Of a DNA stretch of 64,000 bases, positions 24,084 through 35,020 are shown in pieces (positions within the stretch are counted from its first letter, which is position 1; the number at the start of each line of letters is the position of its first letter). Made by a program: the position numbers and the translations under genes. This DNA comes from Chlamydomonas sphaeroides (lineage: Eukaryota; Chlorophyta; Chlorophyceae; Chlamydomonadales; Chlamydomonadaceae), in NCBI GenBank assembly GCA_001662425.1, contig BDDC01000288.1, forward strand, positions 7,050 through 71,049, read 5' to 3'. The notes under the pieces were generated by a model. That model was not told the DNA's origin. It made no database searches and was given only the letters and a program-made list of their open reading frames with translations.

Positions 24084-27000
24084 TCACGGGAACATGGCCA
24101 GCTGCGACAGCGCCGTGTTCTCGGGCCAGCCCATCATGAGGTTGAGGTTCTGCAGGCCCTGCCCGCTGGCGCCCTTGACCAGGTTGTCGATGACGCTGAT
24201 GACCACGGCGCGGCCGGTCAGGCGGTCGGGGAAGACGTTCATGAAGCAGTAGTTGGAGCCGCGCACGTGGCGCGTATGCGGGATGACGCCCTTGGGCAGC
24301 ACGCGCACAAACTGCTCGCCCTCGTAGGTGGCCGCCAGGTGCTCGCGCAGCTGGTCCACAGTCACGCCGGGCGCCATCTTGACGTACATAGTGCACTGCA
24401 TGCCCCTGCACAGTACGGCAGGTAGGTACGGCAGGTACGGCAGGTGGGTGCGGGTCGGGGTCGGGCTGGGGCCACGACGTGGCGCCGGCGTCATCCCACA
24501 CCCAGGCGCTTCAAAGCCCCCAGCCTCCCAGGCCCCATCCCGCCGCTCTGCCGCCGTCCCTCCTGCCGCCGCACCTGCTCATGTTGATGAGGTGCGGCGT
24601 GAAGGACACGCGCACCGGTGTGCCCGCGGCCTCGGACAGGCCCTGCTCGATCTCAGGCATGTGGCGGTGGCTGCCCACCGCGTAGCTGTTGATGCCCTCG
24701 GCGATCTCGCAGTACAGGTTGGACTCCTTGGCGGCGCGGCCCGCGCCCGACACGCCTGGGCAAGGGCGGAAGGGAGGGAGCAGGGGCGCGCCGGGCAGAC
24801 GTGACGGGATGCGGCGTTGAGGGTGCAGCGGGCGGCGTTGAGGCAAGGGTGCTGGGCGTAGGGCTGGATGGCGCGCATGGTCTGGTCGCTCGCGGCCCCT
24901 GTTTTCTTGCCCGCGGGTCCAGTCAAGTCCTTCGCAGCGAGTTTCAGTGCCCCTGCACAAAGCCCCTGGTATCCAGCTGCAGGAGGTGTGCGCCCCCTCC
25001 CCCAGTGTGCCCCTGCCTCGCGCTTCACAGAGCTGCAGGGCGGCAGGGCCGTGCGCTCCACGAGCGCCAACCCCCATCCCGGGCCTTTCGGGGGCGCTGC
25101 TTCCGCTGCCGCCCTCGCAGCAGCAGGTGCGCTCGTGCCTAGCTAGCTGCCGCCGTCTCCGATGCTCACCGCTCTTGGCGTCAATGAGAATGTCCTCGGG
25201 CAGCACCATCTTGGCCTGTGGGAGTAAGGGCGAGGAAGCGGGCATACGGGTGTTGGTGGGACCGGCAGACAAGGGATATGCGAGCACGCTCGCTCGCAGC
25301 CGGGTAACGTGCTCCGCCTGGCCATCGGTGAGGCTCGGGTGCGCGGTCGTGGCAGCGGGTGCGAGCGGCGCATCCCATGACCCCATTCGAATCGCCGCAC
25401 GAGCCCCGCGCCAGAGCGACCCCTGTCACATGCCCTTGTCCATACCCATGCCCATGCCGAGGGCGCTAGCACCCATCTCCACCTCGCAGCCTGTCGCCAG
25501 CCCGAAGGTAAGTGGCCCGCCGGCACCCGCACGCAAGCCGCTGCCATAGCCGCCGCTGACGCCGCGCCCCGCCCACCTCGCGGCCGCCCGCGTTGCGCCC
25601 GCACCTTGATCAGCGGGTACAGCGGCAGCTGGCTGCAGGTGGGGTAGCAGCCCGGGTTGGCCAGCAGGCGCGCACCCTTGACCTGCTCCCGGTACACCTC
25701 AGTCAGGCCGTACACCGCCTCCTTCTGGAGGTCCAGGGCCGCGTGCTCGTGGCCGTACCTGGCGGCACAAGGGCAGGAGGGGGGCCAGGGGAAGGTGTTG
25801 AGATGCGCCGCGTCCGGAAATTGGGTCGCGTGTCGCTGCCGCAGCAGCATTGCGTGGCTTGGGCAGGAGCCCAGCGAGGGCCGGAGAGCGCCTCATGCGC
25901 ATCAGCACATGGCAGGCGCAGCAGGCTGGACGTGCGGGGCGCTGCATGGGCTGCGCGCGTGCGTGGCGGTTGGCCGGGGTAGCTTGAGTGCCGGGACACC
26001 CGGCAGCTGGCGAGGCGAAACGAAGTTGACATGACTCCTGCTGCCGCTGCGCCATAGCGACCTGTGAGGCCGCTGCCACGGATGCCAGGGCATGTGAAGC
26101 GCGGCCGCAGAGGTCGCGAGCTCGCAGCAGAAACCTGCACGACCCCGTCCTGGGCCTGGGTGGGCCTGCTGGGGCCACTGAGCCGCAGGCGCCTGGACAG
26201 AGCACGCGCCGAGCCGTCGCATAACAGTGCTCCTCGGCCAGGTCCGGAGCAGCGCTGCGGCTCCGAACAGCGAGGCGGCTGCTCAGAATTCTGCTGCTGC
26301 TGCTGCCCCTGCTCTTGGGCTTGCGGAAGGCGCCTCAGCTGCCGGGCCTGCTTCCAAGCGTCGTTCCATCCGTGCAGAGGGCGGCAGAGGCAGGCAGGCA
26401 ACCAGGCGCTGACTGGTGGCCGCGCCCAGACCGCTGCCCGTCAAGCACTGCCACCGATGGTCGCAGCGCAGCTGTCCAGCATGCAGCACGCTAGTGGCCC
26501 AGCTGGCACACATTGTCGAGTCATCGCCCGCTGTCCGGCTTGAACTCACTGGCCACCGGCTTCCTCCCTAGACCAGCTTGCTGATGACGCAGCGGTGCGG
26601 CAGACAGTGCCGGGCTGTCAGCTGGACATGGGGACAGCCGGCTGCTCCGCATCGGCAGGATAGCCGACTGCTCTATATCTCACCACTCGGCGTATGAGGC
26701 GGGGTCCTTGAGCCGAAAGTCCGCCGACAGGTCCACCACCTTCAGCGAGGAGGGAAGCTTCTTGATCACCTCCTGCGGGGCGCGAGGGCCGCGGGAGGGC
26801 AGCGGGCAGGGTTGCGCGCAGGCGCACGCGCATGCGGGTAGCCAGCTTTGGCAGGGCTAGCGGAGGCGTGTGGCGGGCAGAGAAGTCGCCGTGGCTGTGG
26901 CCGGGAACCGGCTAGCCGCGCCGGATGCGGGGAAGGGCGCGCACCTGCGTGGTGGCGTGCGGCAGGCAGCAGAAAGCGGCATCCACGTCGCTCCAGTTGA

Positions 27001-27748
27001 CGTCATCGATCTTGACCAGCTTAGGAACGTTGGTGGCGGTGACGAGGTGCGGGAATACGTCCGAGAAGGCCTGCGACGGGCGGATCGTGCCAATGGGTGC
27101 GGGGCGTGGCCCGACCCTGACAGCTCGGTGGTGACAGAGAGCCTCTAGACCAGACGAGATCACACAAGGTGTTCTGTGCGGCCAGGGGCAGGGCGGAGTG
27201 GCACAGAGACACGCACAGCCAACAAGGGCTCCGCATGCACGTGACCGCCGGCGAAAGAAAGCCGATGTGCCCAGGACAACGTAGGCAGGTGGCAAGTGAT
27301 CGGTGCCAATCTCGCACCTTGCCAGCCTGCTTGTCGCCCGTAAGCACCGTGACCTTGATGTTCGGATGCAGTGCCGTGAGGCGCACGACCTCAGCGCCTG
27401 TGTAGCCTGACGCACCCAGCACGGCAATGCGCGCCACATCCGTCTTCATGGCCGCCCCGCTGGACGCAGCGGCGGGCGACGCCTACAATGCCGCAGACGC
27501 AAGGCATCGCTCGCAGGTGCTCCGGGTGCGTACCGCATTCAGGGCCCCCGATACCACATGCATTTATCCACTTATTGGCACAACCAGCATGGGCAAGGGC
27601 TGCAGGCTTTAGCTCCGACACCTTGAGCCGATGGTCGCTAAACCTCAGCTGGCTCGCGGACTCTGCCACCTACCACAGCCTGAGCCCGCACATTGACGGC
27701 TGAGCGGCGACCAGCACCGCAGCGGGCTGAGCTCTGAGACAGCCGCAT
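24084..27748 (-). CDS. argC: N-acetyl-gamma-glutamyl-phosphate reductase, plastid (arginine biosynthesis)
   Basis: The enzyme reduces N-acetyl-glutamyl-phosphate to the semialdehyde with NADPH, the third step of arginine/ornithine synthesis, in the chloroplast of green algae. Eight exons (27748-27674, 27482-27318, 27070-26945, 26772-26684, 25758-25605, 25215-25170, 24755-24575, 24405-24084) sum to 386 codons. Exon 1 is a 25-residue Ser/Arg/Ala-rich piece fitting a transit peptide, joined in phase to ASPAAASSG and then VARIAVLGASGYTGAEVVRL (Rossmann fold). Later landmarks are AAFCCLPHATTQ, VVDLSADFRL, the catalytic-Cys motif ANPGCYPTCSQLPLYPLI, ESNLYCEIAEGINSY, the substrate-binding HRHMPEIEQ and VRGSNYCFMNVFPD. 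Length without transit is normal. The 925-bp intron between exons 4 and 5 (26683-25759) shows nothing recognisable. The gene is divergent from the HHL1-like gene. Confidence 0.96.
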
Positions 27749-27975
27749 GTTGAGCCCTTGTTGTGGAAGTGCAACGTAACCGCGCAGATGATGAGAGGGG
27801 AGTGTGGGGTCACGAGATGGTGGCGAGGGGCAATAATGGTGTCAGCGACTCAGCATGAGGGGAAACCTTCGGTCGCCCCGCCCCATGCAGGCTTCCACGG
27901 CCCTCTTGTTTGTGTGTGGAACGAAGACATTGTACACCCCGTTATCAGTTTCCACTTCACACCTTCCTAGCAACA
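27749..27975. promoter_or_regulatory. Bidirectional promoter, ArgC / HHL1-like
   Basis: Only 227 bp separate the ATG of ArgC (-) from the ATG of the HHL1-like gene (+), so both promoters and 5' UTRs must share this stretch. It is less GC-rich than the flanks. No clear TATA box is visible. Confidence 0.65.
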
Positions 27976-30217
27976 ATGCAGACGGCCGTGTCGCGTGGTC
28001 AGGCGCTCAAGGCGCCCACGAGCACCAGGTGTGGCTTGCAGCGAGCTGCGATCGCAACACCCTCGGCGCTTCGTGGCCCAGCTCCCTGATACGAGCAAGG
28101 AACGTTTCGCGACCGGTTGATGCTCCTCGGCGCAGGCGCTCGCTGGCGCGGACGCCCTTCAGCGCTGCCCCGTCGCGCCGCACCACCGTCCAGGTGCGCG
28201 TGATCTAGCAGCTGCTTACACTGTTATAACCACTCCGTTAACGTGGTGCTCGCTTGGTCGCTGCAGGTGCTCGCCAAGAAGGGCAAGGGCAAGAGCCTTC
28301 AAGGCTCGATGCCCGGCCAGATGATGGTGCAGCGTGTAAGCCACTTTGCTGCAGCGGGAGGGGTGATCATCGGCCGAACAGTTGCTGACCGCGGGTTCGT
28401 GTGGCTGCCATTTGCGATTCCACAGAGCGCGCCGCCCACGCCGGACGTCGACCCTGAGAACGTGGAGTTCGTTATCTTCTTCCGCTGCCTCAAGGTTGGT
28501 GGCTTTGGCGGACGTCGTGAGGTTTTGAAGTTCGCACGCGAACCCCTACCCCCGCGTTCCACACACATCCCCACCGGCTTGCCCCCCGCGCAGTACAAGG
28601 ACCAGCAGCTGAACACCATGGTCGGCCCCTCGCTGTGGGTGCCGCTCAGCATTGTCAAGGGCAACCAGGTGTCTAACTTCCTGGCCAACGCCATCAAGTC
28701 GGAGTGGGGCATGCGCCTGTACGGCCGCACCCTGATCTGGCAGATGGCATCGGGCCTGTACCAGGTACGCCTGCTGTCAAAGGGCATCAATCGGCAGCTT
28801 CGCGTGATGTCTGGCCGTGCATTTTAGTAAGCCGCTTGGCTTCCCTGCTATCTGCAAAGCAGCGCCAGTCCGTGCGATGGTAGATGTTGCTTGTCGACAG
28901 TTGGCGGCAGGAGCCGCCGGGCGTGCAGCTTACGGAGTGCATGTCAGGCAGAGGAGGCGCCGACCGCACACAGAGTGAACGCTGTCAGCACGCGCTGGAG
29001 CAGCTGCAGCGGCGTTGAGGAGGTGCACGTGTCTCGCAGCGGCTGGCGACCAACCTAATTGCGCTCGGGTCCGCGGGCGATGCTTCCTCGCGGCGAGGAC
29101 TCGACACCCAGTCCACGCGGGGGCTGTTCGCGGTGTATGCCCACGGGTGTGGTAGTCGTGGTGCCGGCAGCCCTACGGCCTGTACCAGCCGCCAGGGTTC
29201 GGCCCTGCAGTTGGGCAGGCCGGGGCAGCCATGGCCGCGGGTCGCACGGTGCTCGTAACTGGGCGCTAACGGAGCACACGTTGCGGCGGCCTGGAGCGCG
29301 CGCTCTGGCGTGACGGCCGTGGCAGCCCAGCACCGGCAGCCAGCGCGCCTGGCCTGACAGCCGGATGCCCGGTGTGGCGTGTCAGGTGCTGCCGAAGGAG
29401 GTCCGCCGCACCACTGGCTGCGCAGCACAGCCGTCCATCTCAGGGGGGTCCAGCGCTGCTGCGGTCAGCTGCAGCGCCGCCGCCTATTGCTGTGGCCTAG
29501 CGCTACATGGGCGCCGCTGCATGGGCGCCGCTACATGGGCGCCTGCCGCACAGCTGGCGCGCCTTTCCCTTGGACGCTGCCCGCATCCAGCTCTGTGGTG
29601 TGCGTGCAGCGTTCAACCTGCTGTTGCCCCGCGCCCCTGCCGTCCTGCCGCCACAGGACAAGGGCAAGATCGAGAAGGAGCTCCGCAAGAACTTCCCTCC
29701 GTTCGCGGCCTCGTCCTCCTCCGATTTCCAGTACGCGTTCAAGATCCGGGTGAGGCGCTGGTGGGAGTGTGATGGCCCGGCCTCGTTAGTAGCCCGCTGG
29801 CAGGAAGCAAGATGCCTGTTCCTGGATGATGTGGGTCGGGCTCGCCCGGGCCCCTGGTGCGCTGCGCGGCCGTCGGCATACCACGGCGCTTCCCGGTGAC
29901 GGCATGGCCTCGAGACCATCCTGTGCTCCGCCTGAGGGTAGCTGGGAGGGAAGGAGGACCACTGATGGCCAGTCCTCGGCCCCTCCGCTCCCAGGGGCCC
30001 GAGTTCGCCAGGAATCGCAAGGGTGGTCCTACGCCCACGGCCCCTCCCTACCCCTCCCTCTCCTTCCTTACAGGACAAGACCGCGCCCAAGGACTGGACC
30101 AAGGCGGAGAACATCACGGTGTTCCCCTCGCCGGAGGAGCTGGGCGCCACGGGCCTGGACCAGCTCAAGGCTTTCTTCAGCGCCGACAACCTGGGCAGCA
30201 TGTTCAAGTCGGCGTAA
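27976..30217 (+). CDS. HHL1: HHL1-like chloroplast protein (high-light photoprotection family)
   Basis: Six exons (27976-28028, 28136-28193, 28267-28494, 28594-28764, 29657-29749, 30074-30217) sum to 249 codons. Exons 1-2 give a Ser/Thr/Arg-rich transit peptide (MQTAVSRGQALKAPTSTR, then RRTTVQV). The mature part has a basic start (AKKGKGKSLQG), FVIFFRCLK, WVPLSIVKGNQVSNFLANAI, YGRTLIWQMASGLYQ, DFQYAFKIR and a C-terminal acidic/helical tail ending SADNLGSMFKSA. This order matches plant HHL1, a thylakoid protein that acts with LQY1 in photosystem II repair under high light. Function here is inferred from family. An 892-bp intron follows exon 4. The downstream gene, convergent on the - strand, is also LHC/PsbS related. 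Confidence 0.82.
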
Positions 30218-31025
30218 GCACAGCGCGTTGGAGTCGTCCTTGGGACCTGGGCGTCGTGTGCAAGTCGCCATAAGGGCGCTTGCCAGGCAACAGGGACCGA
30301 GGCATGTTCGCGGGAGCGCATTAAGGGCGCGGAGACGGCCTCGCGGCACTGCGCCAGTTTGGGCCAGTCGGGCTGCAGCGACAGCGGAGCCGCAGTCACG
30401 TGGCGCGGGCGCTGCTGCAGCTGCGGTCCTGATGGGGAAGCTGGGGTCCGCACAGCGGGCGGCCCGAGCGCGCGGCGTCCGTGGGCGGGCACTTCGGAGG
30501 CGGCCGCAGAGGTCGCAGTGGAGGTGGTGGCGGTGGCGTCTGACGGTTTGACTTCTTGTTTAGGGTTCTGCAATCGGCTGAGGCCGGCGGCATGGGCAGA
30601 GGGCCCCAGCCGCTGTCGGGCACGGTAGGAGGGGCCTCGGCGGGGTGGGGAGTTCCGCATACCGGACGAGGGAGCAGAGGCCCGGCTGATGGCCGCAAGC
30701 TCTGATCGCCTTTGCAGGGCGGGTTTTGGACCTGCTAGGCGGGCGAGCCGCATCAACAGTTATAGGGAGAGATGTGTGATTGGAGGGTGGCCGGGTGGTG
30801 GTGCGCATCGGGGCCATGCGCCAGGGTGGTACACGGCCGGCGAGCAGCGCCCGCGGAGGCAGGGGCGGTAGCGGCGATTGCGGAGCGCGGGCGTGTTCCG
30901 CGCAGTTTTGCAGTGTTGCGGTGTGACGGCGGGGGCGGCATGAGATTTTGGGGGCGTGCGGGGCCTCATGCCGCGGCCGCATCCGGCTGGCTCCGCCGGC
31001 GCCCCAGAGCGCAGAGCAGGAGCGC

Positions 31026-31030
31026 TGTAA
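31026..31030 (+). terminator. Possible TGTAA polyadenylation signal (HHL1-like)
   Basis: First TGTAA noticed downstream of the stop at 30217, giving a 3' UTR of about 0.8 kb. Confidence 0.4.
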
Positions 31031-31611
31031 ATCCAGCTGGCGCTGAGGCGCGCGGGCGCAGCGCACCAGCCCTCGCCGCTGCAGAGCCCTGGTGCGCGGA
31101 CTTCCCACGGGGGCCGTGCCACCGGGTTGCAGCGGATGACGCCGCCGTGAAGACAATGAACCAGGCCAGTAGCTGCCGTCGTGGTAGGTCCGGCTAGCCC
31201 GCTGCTGAATACTTCAACGGCCTCGTAAGCTGTCCGAGCCGAGCCGAGGCCCCGCTCCTGCTGCTGGCGTCGCCTTCCACCACCGGCGTTGATGGGCCCC
31301 GGGCGTGAAAGCGTCCTCGGTTCTTCCTGCGCTGGTATTTGCCTCCCGACCTTTTTGGCCCAGATGAGGCAGGGGCAGGGAAAAGAGCCCCAGGTGGCCT
31401 GACGGGCCACCGAGAGATGAGACAGGCCAGGGCCCTAGGCCCAACCTGAGGGGGTGAGTCGAGGGCGAGGGCCTTCGCGACGGAAACGTTGATGCGCATA
31501 AAAAGGAATGGGGGCACAGTGCTCCTCCGATGCGAGAGCCAGGGTCCGGCAGATGTGCAAGGGTGTGACGACCAGTGAGGCAGCGGTGCAAGGGTGTAAG
31601 AAGTATGCGTC

Positions 31612-31616
31612 TTACA
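31612..31616 (-). terminator. TGTAA polyadenylation signal (LHC-like gene)
   Basis: TTACA on the + strand, about 525 nt beyond the stop at 32140. Confidence 0.5.
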
Positions 31617-32139
31617 ACACACGGCCCACCGTCAGCCTGCCTTACGGCGGGCGCCAGGCGGAATGCGCCGCATGGGCTGCGTCTTGCGCAGGGTCCGATT
31701 CGGCGGCAGCATTGGCCGCTGCAGTCAATATCGCGCGGCACAATGAGTAGCGGAAAGCCCAGTCGCGGACTGCTTCTCTAAGGGCCACCCTTCCTGCTGC
31801 GCAACATGAGTCGTGCTCCCAAGCCCTTCACGCGCACGCGCGCAACAGCCCAACGCCAGCACCGTGCCACCGCCTCACGGCGGCCGCCAGCGCTACGGCA
31901 CCACGTCCGCAGGCAACTACCAACCGCTCCCGTACCACCTCACGGCAGCCGTCGTGAACCCCTCGCCATTCGCAACATCTAGTCCTCTGCGCGTGTCTAC
32001 CCAGTACCCCACGACACCCCTCACGGGTCATCTAGCGCCTCTCACAGCCGCTGCCGCGCCTCCTGCCCTAGCCCTAGCCTGCACATGGACAGCCACACGC
32101 CACCTCACGGGCAACCTCCCGCATCTTCCCTTGCTGCTT

Positions 32140-35020
32140 TTAGTAGATGTCGTCCTCGGCCGCCGCGCCGCCCTGCAGGCGGCTGGGAAACAGGATGCTG
32201 AGACCCAGCACGAGCGCGACGAAGATGACGAAGCCGTTGAGGCAGGCCGCGTACCAGGCGTCGTCCGGCACGATGCCCAGGTAGCCCGCCAGCTTGGGGG
32301 CAGGGAGGGAGGGCGGGAGGCGGTTGGCAGGGGCCGGAAGGGGCAAAGGTCAGGAGGGATCCGGTGGTGGGGTAGCAGCTCAACAGGCGGCGCGGGGAGG
32401 GCGGCTAGCGGAGTCGGGGTGGGTGGGCACAGCCCTGCAGCAGCTCCACGCCCGCCTATGTTGCGATCCATGCTTCTGCGCCGCCTCCCCCGGGTGCACA
32501 GGCCGCACCTGGCCAAGCGCGCCGCGGCCGGTGCTCAGCTCGTTGACGAAGGCGGCGAAGAAGCCCAGCATGGCCAGGCGCGCGTGGAAGAGCTCGTTGC
32601 GCTTGGTGAAGCCCCAGCCGCTGATGCCCAGCAGCTGGCCGGGGTTAAGCGAGAAGGAGGTGGGCGGGCCGGGCGGGCGCTTGGCCACATCCTGCAAGGG
32701 AGGCGGGAGAGCGGGCAGCCGGGCAGGCCCCGTGCACCGTCAGTCGCTGCGGGACGACATGATGCATGACCAGCGCCCCTCCCACCACGTCCCTAGCCGC
32801 GGCCTCCGCCTGCTCAGCCTTCCCACGCGCCGCTGCGCGTTGCTCCTGCTCAGCTCCCCACACTGCTGCTGCTACTGCTGCTGCTGCTGCTGTGGATGAA
32901 AATGATGCTGCTGCCGCTGCTGCTGCCGCTGCTGCTACACTGGTGACAGCGCTGGTGCGGCACTCACGCGCAGGTTCTCGGGGCTGAAGGTGGGGCTCCA
33001 GGGGCCGAGGCCGCCCAGCACGTTGTAGGCCACGATGCCGAGCGTGAGGGTCACGATGGTGGACTCGTCCAGGCCGGACCACAGCTGCACCTGGGGGCCG
33101 GGGGGCGGGCAGGGGGCGGGGTCGTGAGGTCAGGATTCGTGTGCGTTTAAGGCGAGGTAGGGATCAAGCCGGAGGCGAGGGGTTTCGGAGGCGCGACCCG
33201 GCCTGCTGCCGCCGACCTGCCGCCCCTGCCTGCCTGCCTCCCTCCGCCCATCCCTGTCCCTGCGGCCCACCTGGCGGATGGGACCCAGGTGCGAGGCGGT
33301 GAAGGTCTCGAGCGCGCAGCTGGCCAGGAAGCCCACCATGGCGATACGGCCCACGAAGATCTGGAGGGAAAGAGGGAAAGAAGGCCAGGGCGAGGCGAGG
33401 GAGTGTGTTGGTGTCGCTCCGCTCCTGTGTGCGCCGAATCTGGGAGCAGCGCGCGTGCCGGCTGCTGGCGCGGGCGCACGGACGCTCCGGCCGCGTCGCA
33501 CAGGCGCCGGCCTGGGGCTCGCGCTGCTGCTGGCCCGGCCTCACCTCGCGGCGGCGTGTGAAGGCGGGCATCCAGATGGGCACCCGCACGGCGGCCGAGT
33601 AGCCCTTGCCCGCAGAGGTGCGTTGCGCCGCGTCCATGGCCGTGTTGACGTCCTTGGGCACGGGGCGAGGGGATGAGGGGGGCAGGGATAAGAGGGGGCA
33701 GGGATATGCCGGAAAGGTGGGCCGAGGTGGTGGTGGAGGTGGGTGGGTGGGTGGGTGGTGGGGGCCGCGGCCCCGGAGGGCGGGGGCTTGGGCTGAGGGT
33801 CCAGCAGGCGGGCGTGACGTGATGCGGAGGTCGTCAAGGGGCGCCCGGAGGTGAGGGGCCGCGAGCCGGCTGCCCGGGTCCGCGGCCGCACCTGCAGCGG
33901 TAGCGGCCTCTGGAGGTACTGCCCCCGGACCGTGGCGTGGGGAGCGAGGGGCGCAGGGCCCCCGGGGGGCGCGGCGGGAGCGGGGATCGGGAGGCGGATC
34001 ACCTGTGCCGCTCATGCGGCCAGTCGTGCGCGTGTGAGCAGCTGCGCTGCCGCGTGCCAGCCCACGCGCCCGGGCGGCTCCACACACCGATGCATTTCCC
34101 GCACACCGTCCTCACACCCTCCCCAGCTCCCTCCCAAGCCCACCCACCTTCTTGAGCTCGGTCCGCGTGCTGTCGGCCGCCTTCTTGCTGCTGTCGGAGA
34201 TCTGCATTCAGGTCCGGCCCCGGGGATGGAGGCAAGGGGAGGGGCGGCAGCGTGGGGCACAGCAGCCGAGCGGCGGCCGGGGATGCACAGCCCCACGAGG
34301 CTGGGTGCCACCAGGCAGCTTATTACGGGCTAGAACGAATTCAACGGAGGAATATCTTGGCCCCAACTGCCGCCGCTCTTCAGTGGAGACCCCAACAGTA
34401 CCCCTTGGCCCCTCCCCATCTGCCTCCCCCACGCACACGAAACCCCAGTTTACCCCTGCCCCGGCCCCTCCCCCCACCTGGTTGATGAGCTCCTCCTGCT
34501 TGCGGATGACCTCCTCCCGCTCGAGGCGCTTCTGCAGCTCGGCCTCGGTCTTGTCGTCCTCCTGGGGAGGGAGGAGGCCGGGTTCGTTAGGGGGCGGGGG
34601 CACGGCTTGTGGGCTCATGGGAGGCGTGAAGCCAGTAGCACACGCTGGCAGGGAAGCGGTGGCGTCGGGCATCGCATCGGGGCTACGCTGACTGGCTGCT
34701 GCTGCTGCTGGCTGCGGCTCCGTGGCAGGGTGACGAGGGTCCGACTGGGATGCGCGGTCGCGAGCCCCACGGGCCTCTCCCCGCCGCGACGAGCGGCAGC
34801 CCGCATAACGACAGCTAGCGCTCGGAGCCAGGCTAGACTGCTGCATTGCGCAATGAGCGCACAGCCAACAAACGCACAGGCCGGCCGAGTGCCAAACCTT
34901 GAAGCGGCGGATCACGGAGCGGCGCGGCAGCAGGGGGGCAGGCGACGCGGCGGGCCGGGGCGCACGGCCGGCAGCTGGCAGCCGCGCGGCGGCGAGGCGG
35001 GGCGAGGCCGAGAGCATCAT
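32140..35020 (-). CDS. PsbS-like four-helix LHC-superfamily protein, chloroplast
   Basis: Nine exons (35020-34898, 34561-34478, 34201-34148, 34002-33892, 33652-33545, 33360-33271, 33090-32968, 32691-32509, 32292-32140) sum to 343 codons. Exon 1 is a transit peptide (Ala/Arg/Pro-rich, MMLSASPRLAAARLPAAGR). A charged helical stretch EAELQKRLEREEVIRKQEEL follows (about 45-67). Two LHC-type helices carry ExxxxRxAM: EIFVGRIAMVGF (about 160) and ELFHARLAMLGF (about 263), each followed by a second hydrophobic helix (TLTLGIVAYNVLGGLG; CLNGFVIFVALVLGL). GWGFTKRNELF and ELSTGRGALGQ are close to PsbS, which triggers heat dissipation of excess light. The lumenal pH-sensing glutamates of PsbS are not present where expected. 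A relation to the green-algal LHC-like (LHL) stress proteins is possible; I could not settle the exact name. Confidence 0.85.
32862..32940. repeat. CTG/CTGCCG microsatellite in LHC-like intron
   Basis: Imperfect (CTG)n run within the intron between exons 7 and 8 of the LHC-like gene. It is (CAG)n in gene sense. Confidence 0.85.
34320..34357 (-). repeat. 38-bp intronic motif (family A, copy 2)
   Basis: Partner of 17836-17873, with 30 of 38 bases identical. It lies in the intron between exons 2 and 3 of the LHC-like gene, in the same orientation relative to transcription as the first copy. Confidence 0.6.

Larger units (their letters stand above)
30218..32139. other. Intergenic region between convergent plastid-protein genes
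   Basis: About 1.9 kb between the HHL1-like stop and the LHC-like stop. A TGTAA at 31026-31030 (+) and TTACA at 31612-31616 (TGTAA on -) may end the two transcripts. Long GC-driven frames on both strands (e.g. - strand 29503-30756) carry no domain. Confidence 0.6.

Noticed and set aside
27447..27449. ArgC start at the ATG 27449
   Set aside because: It would leave no transit peptide; an upstream exon at 27748-27674 splices in phase and encodes a plausible one.
29503..30756. 417-residue open frame on - strand
   Set aside because: Antisense to HHL1-like exons 5-6 and compositionally biased.
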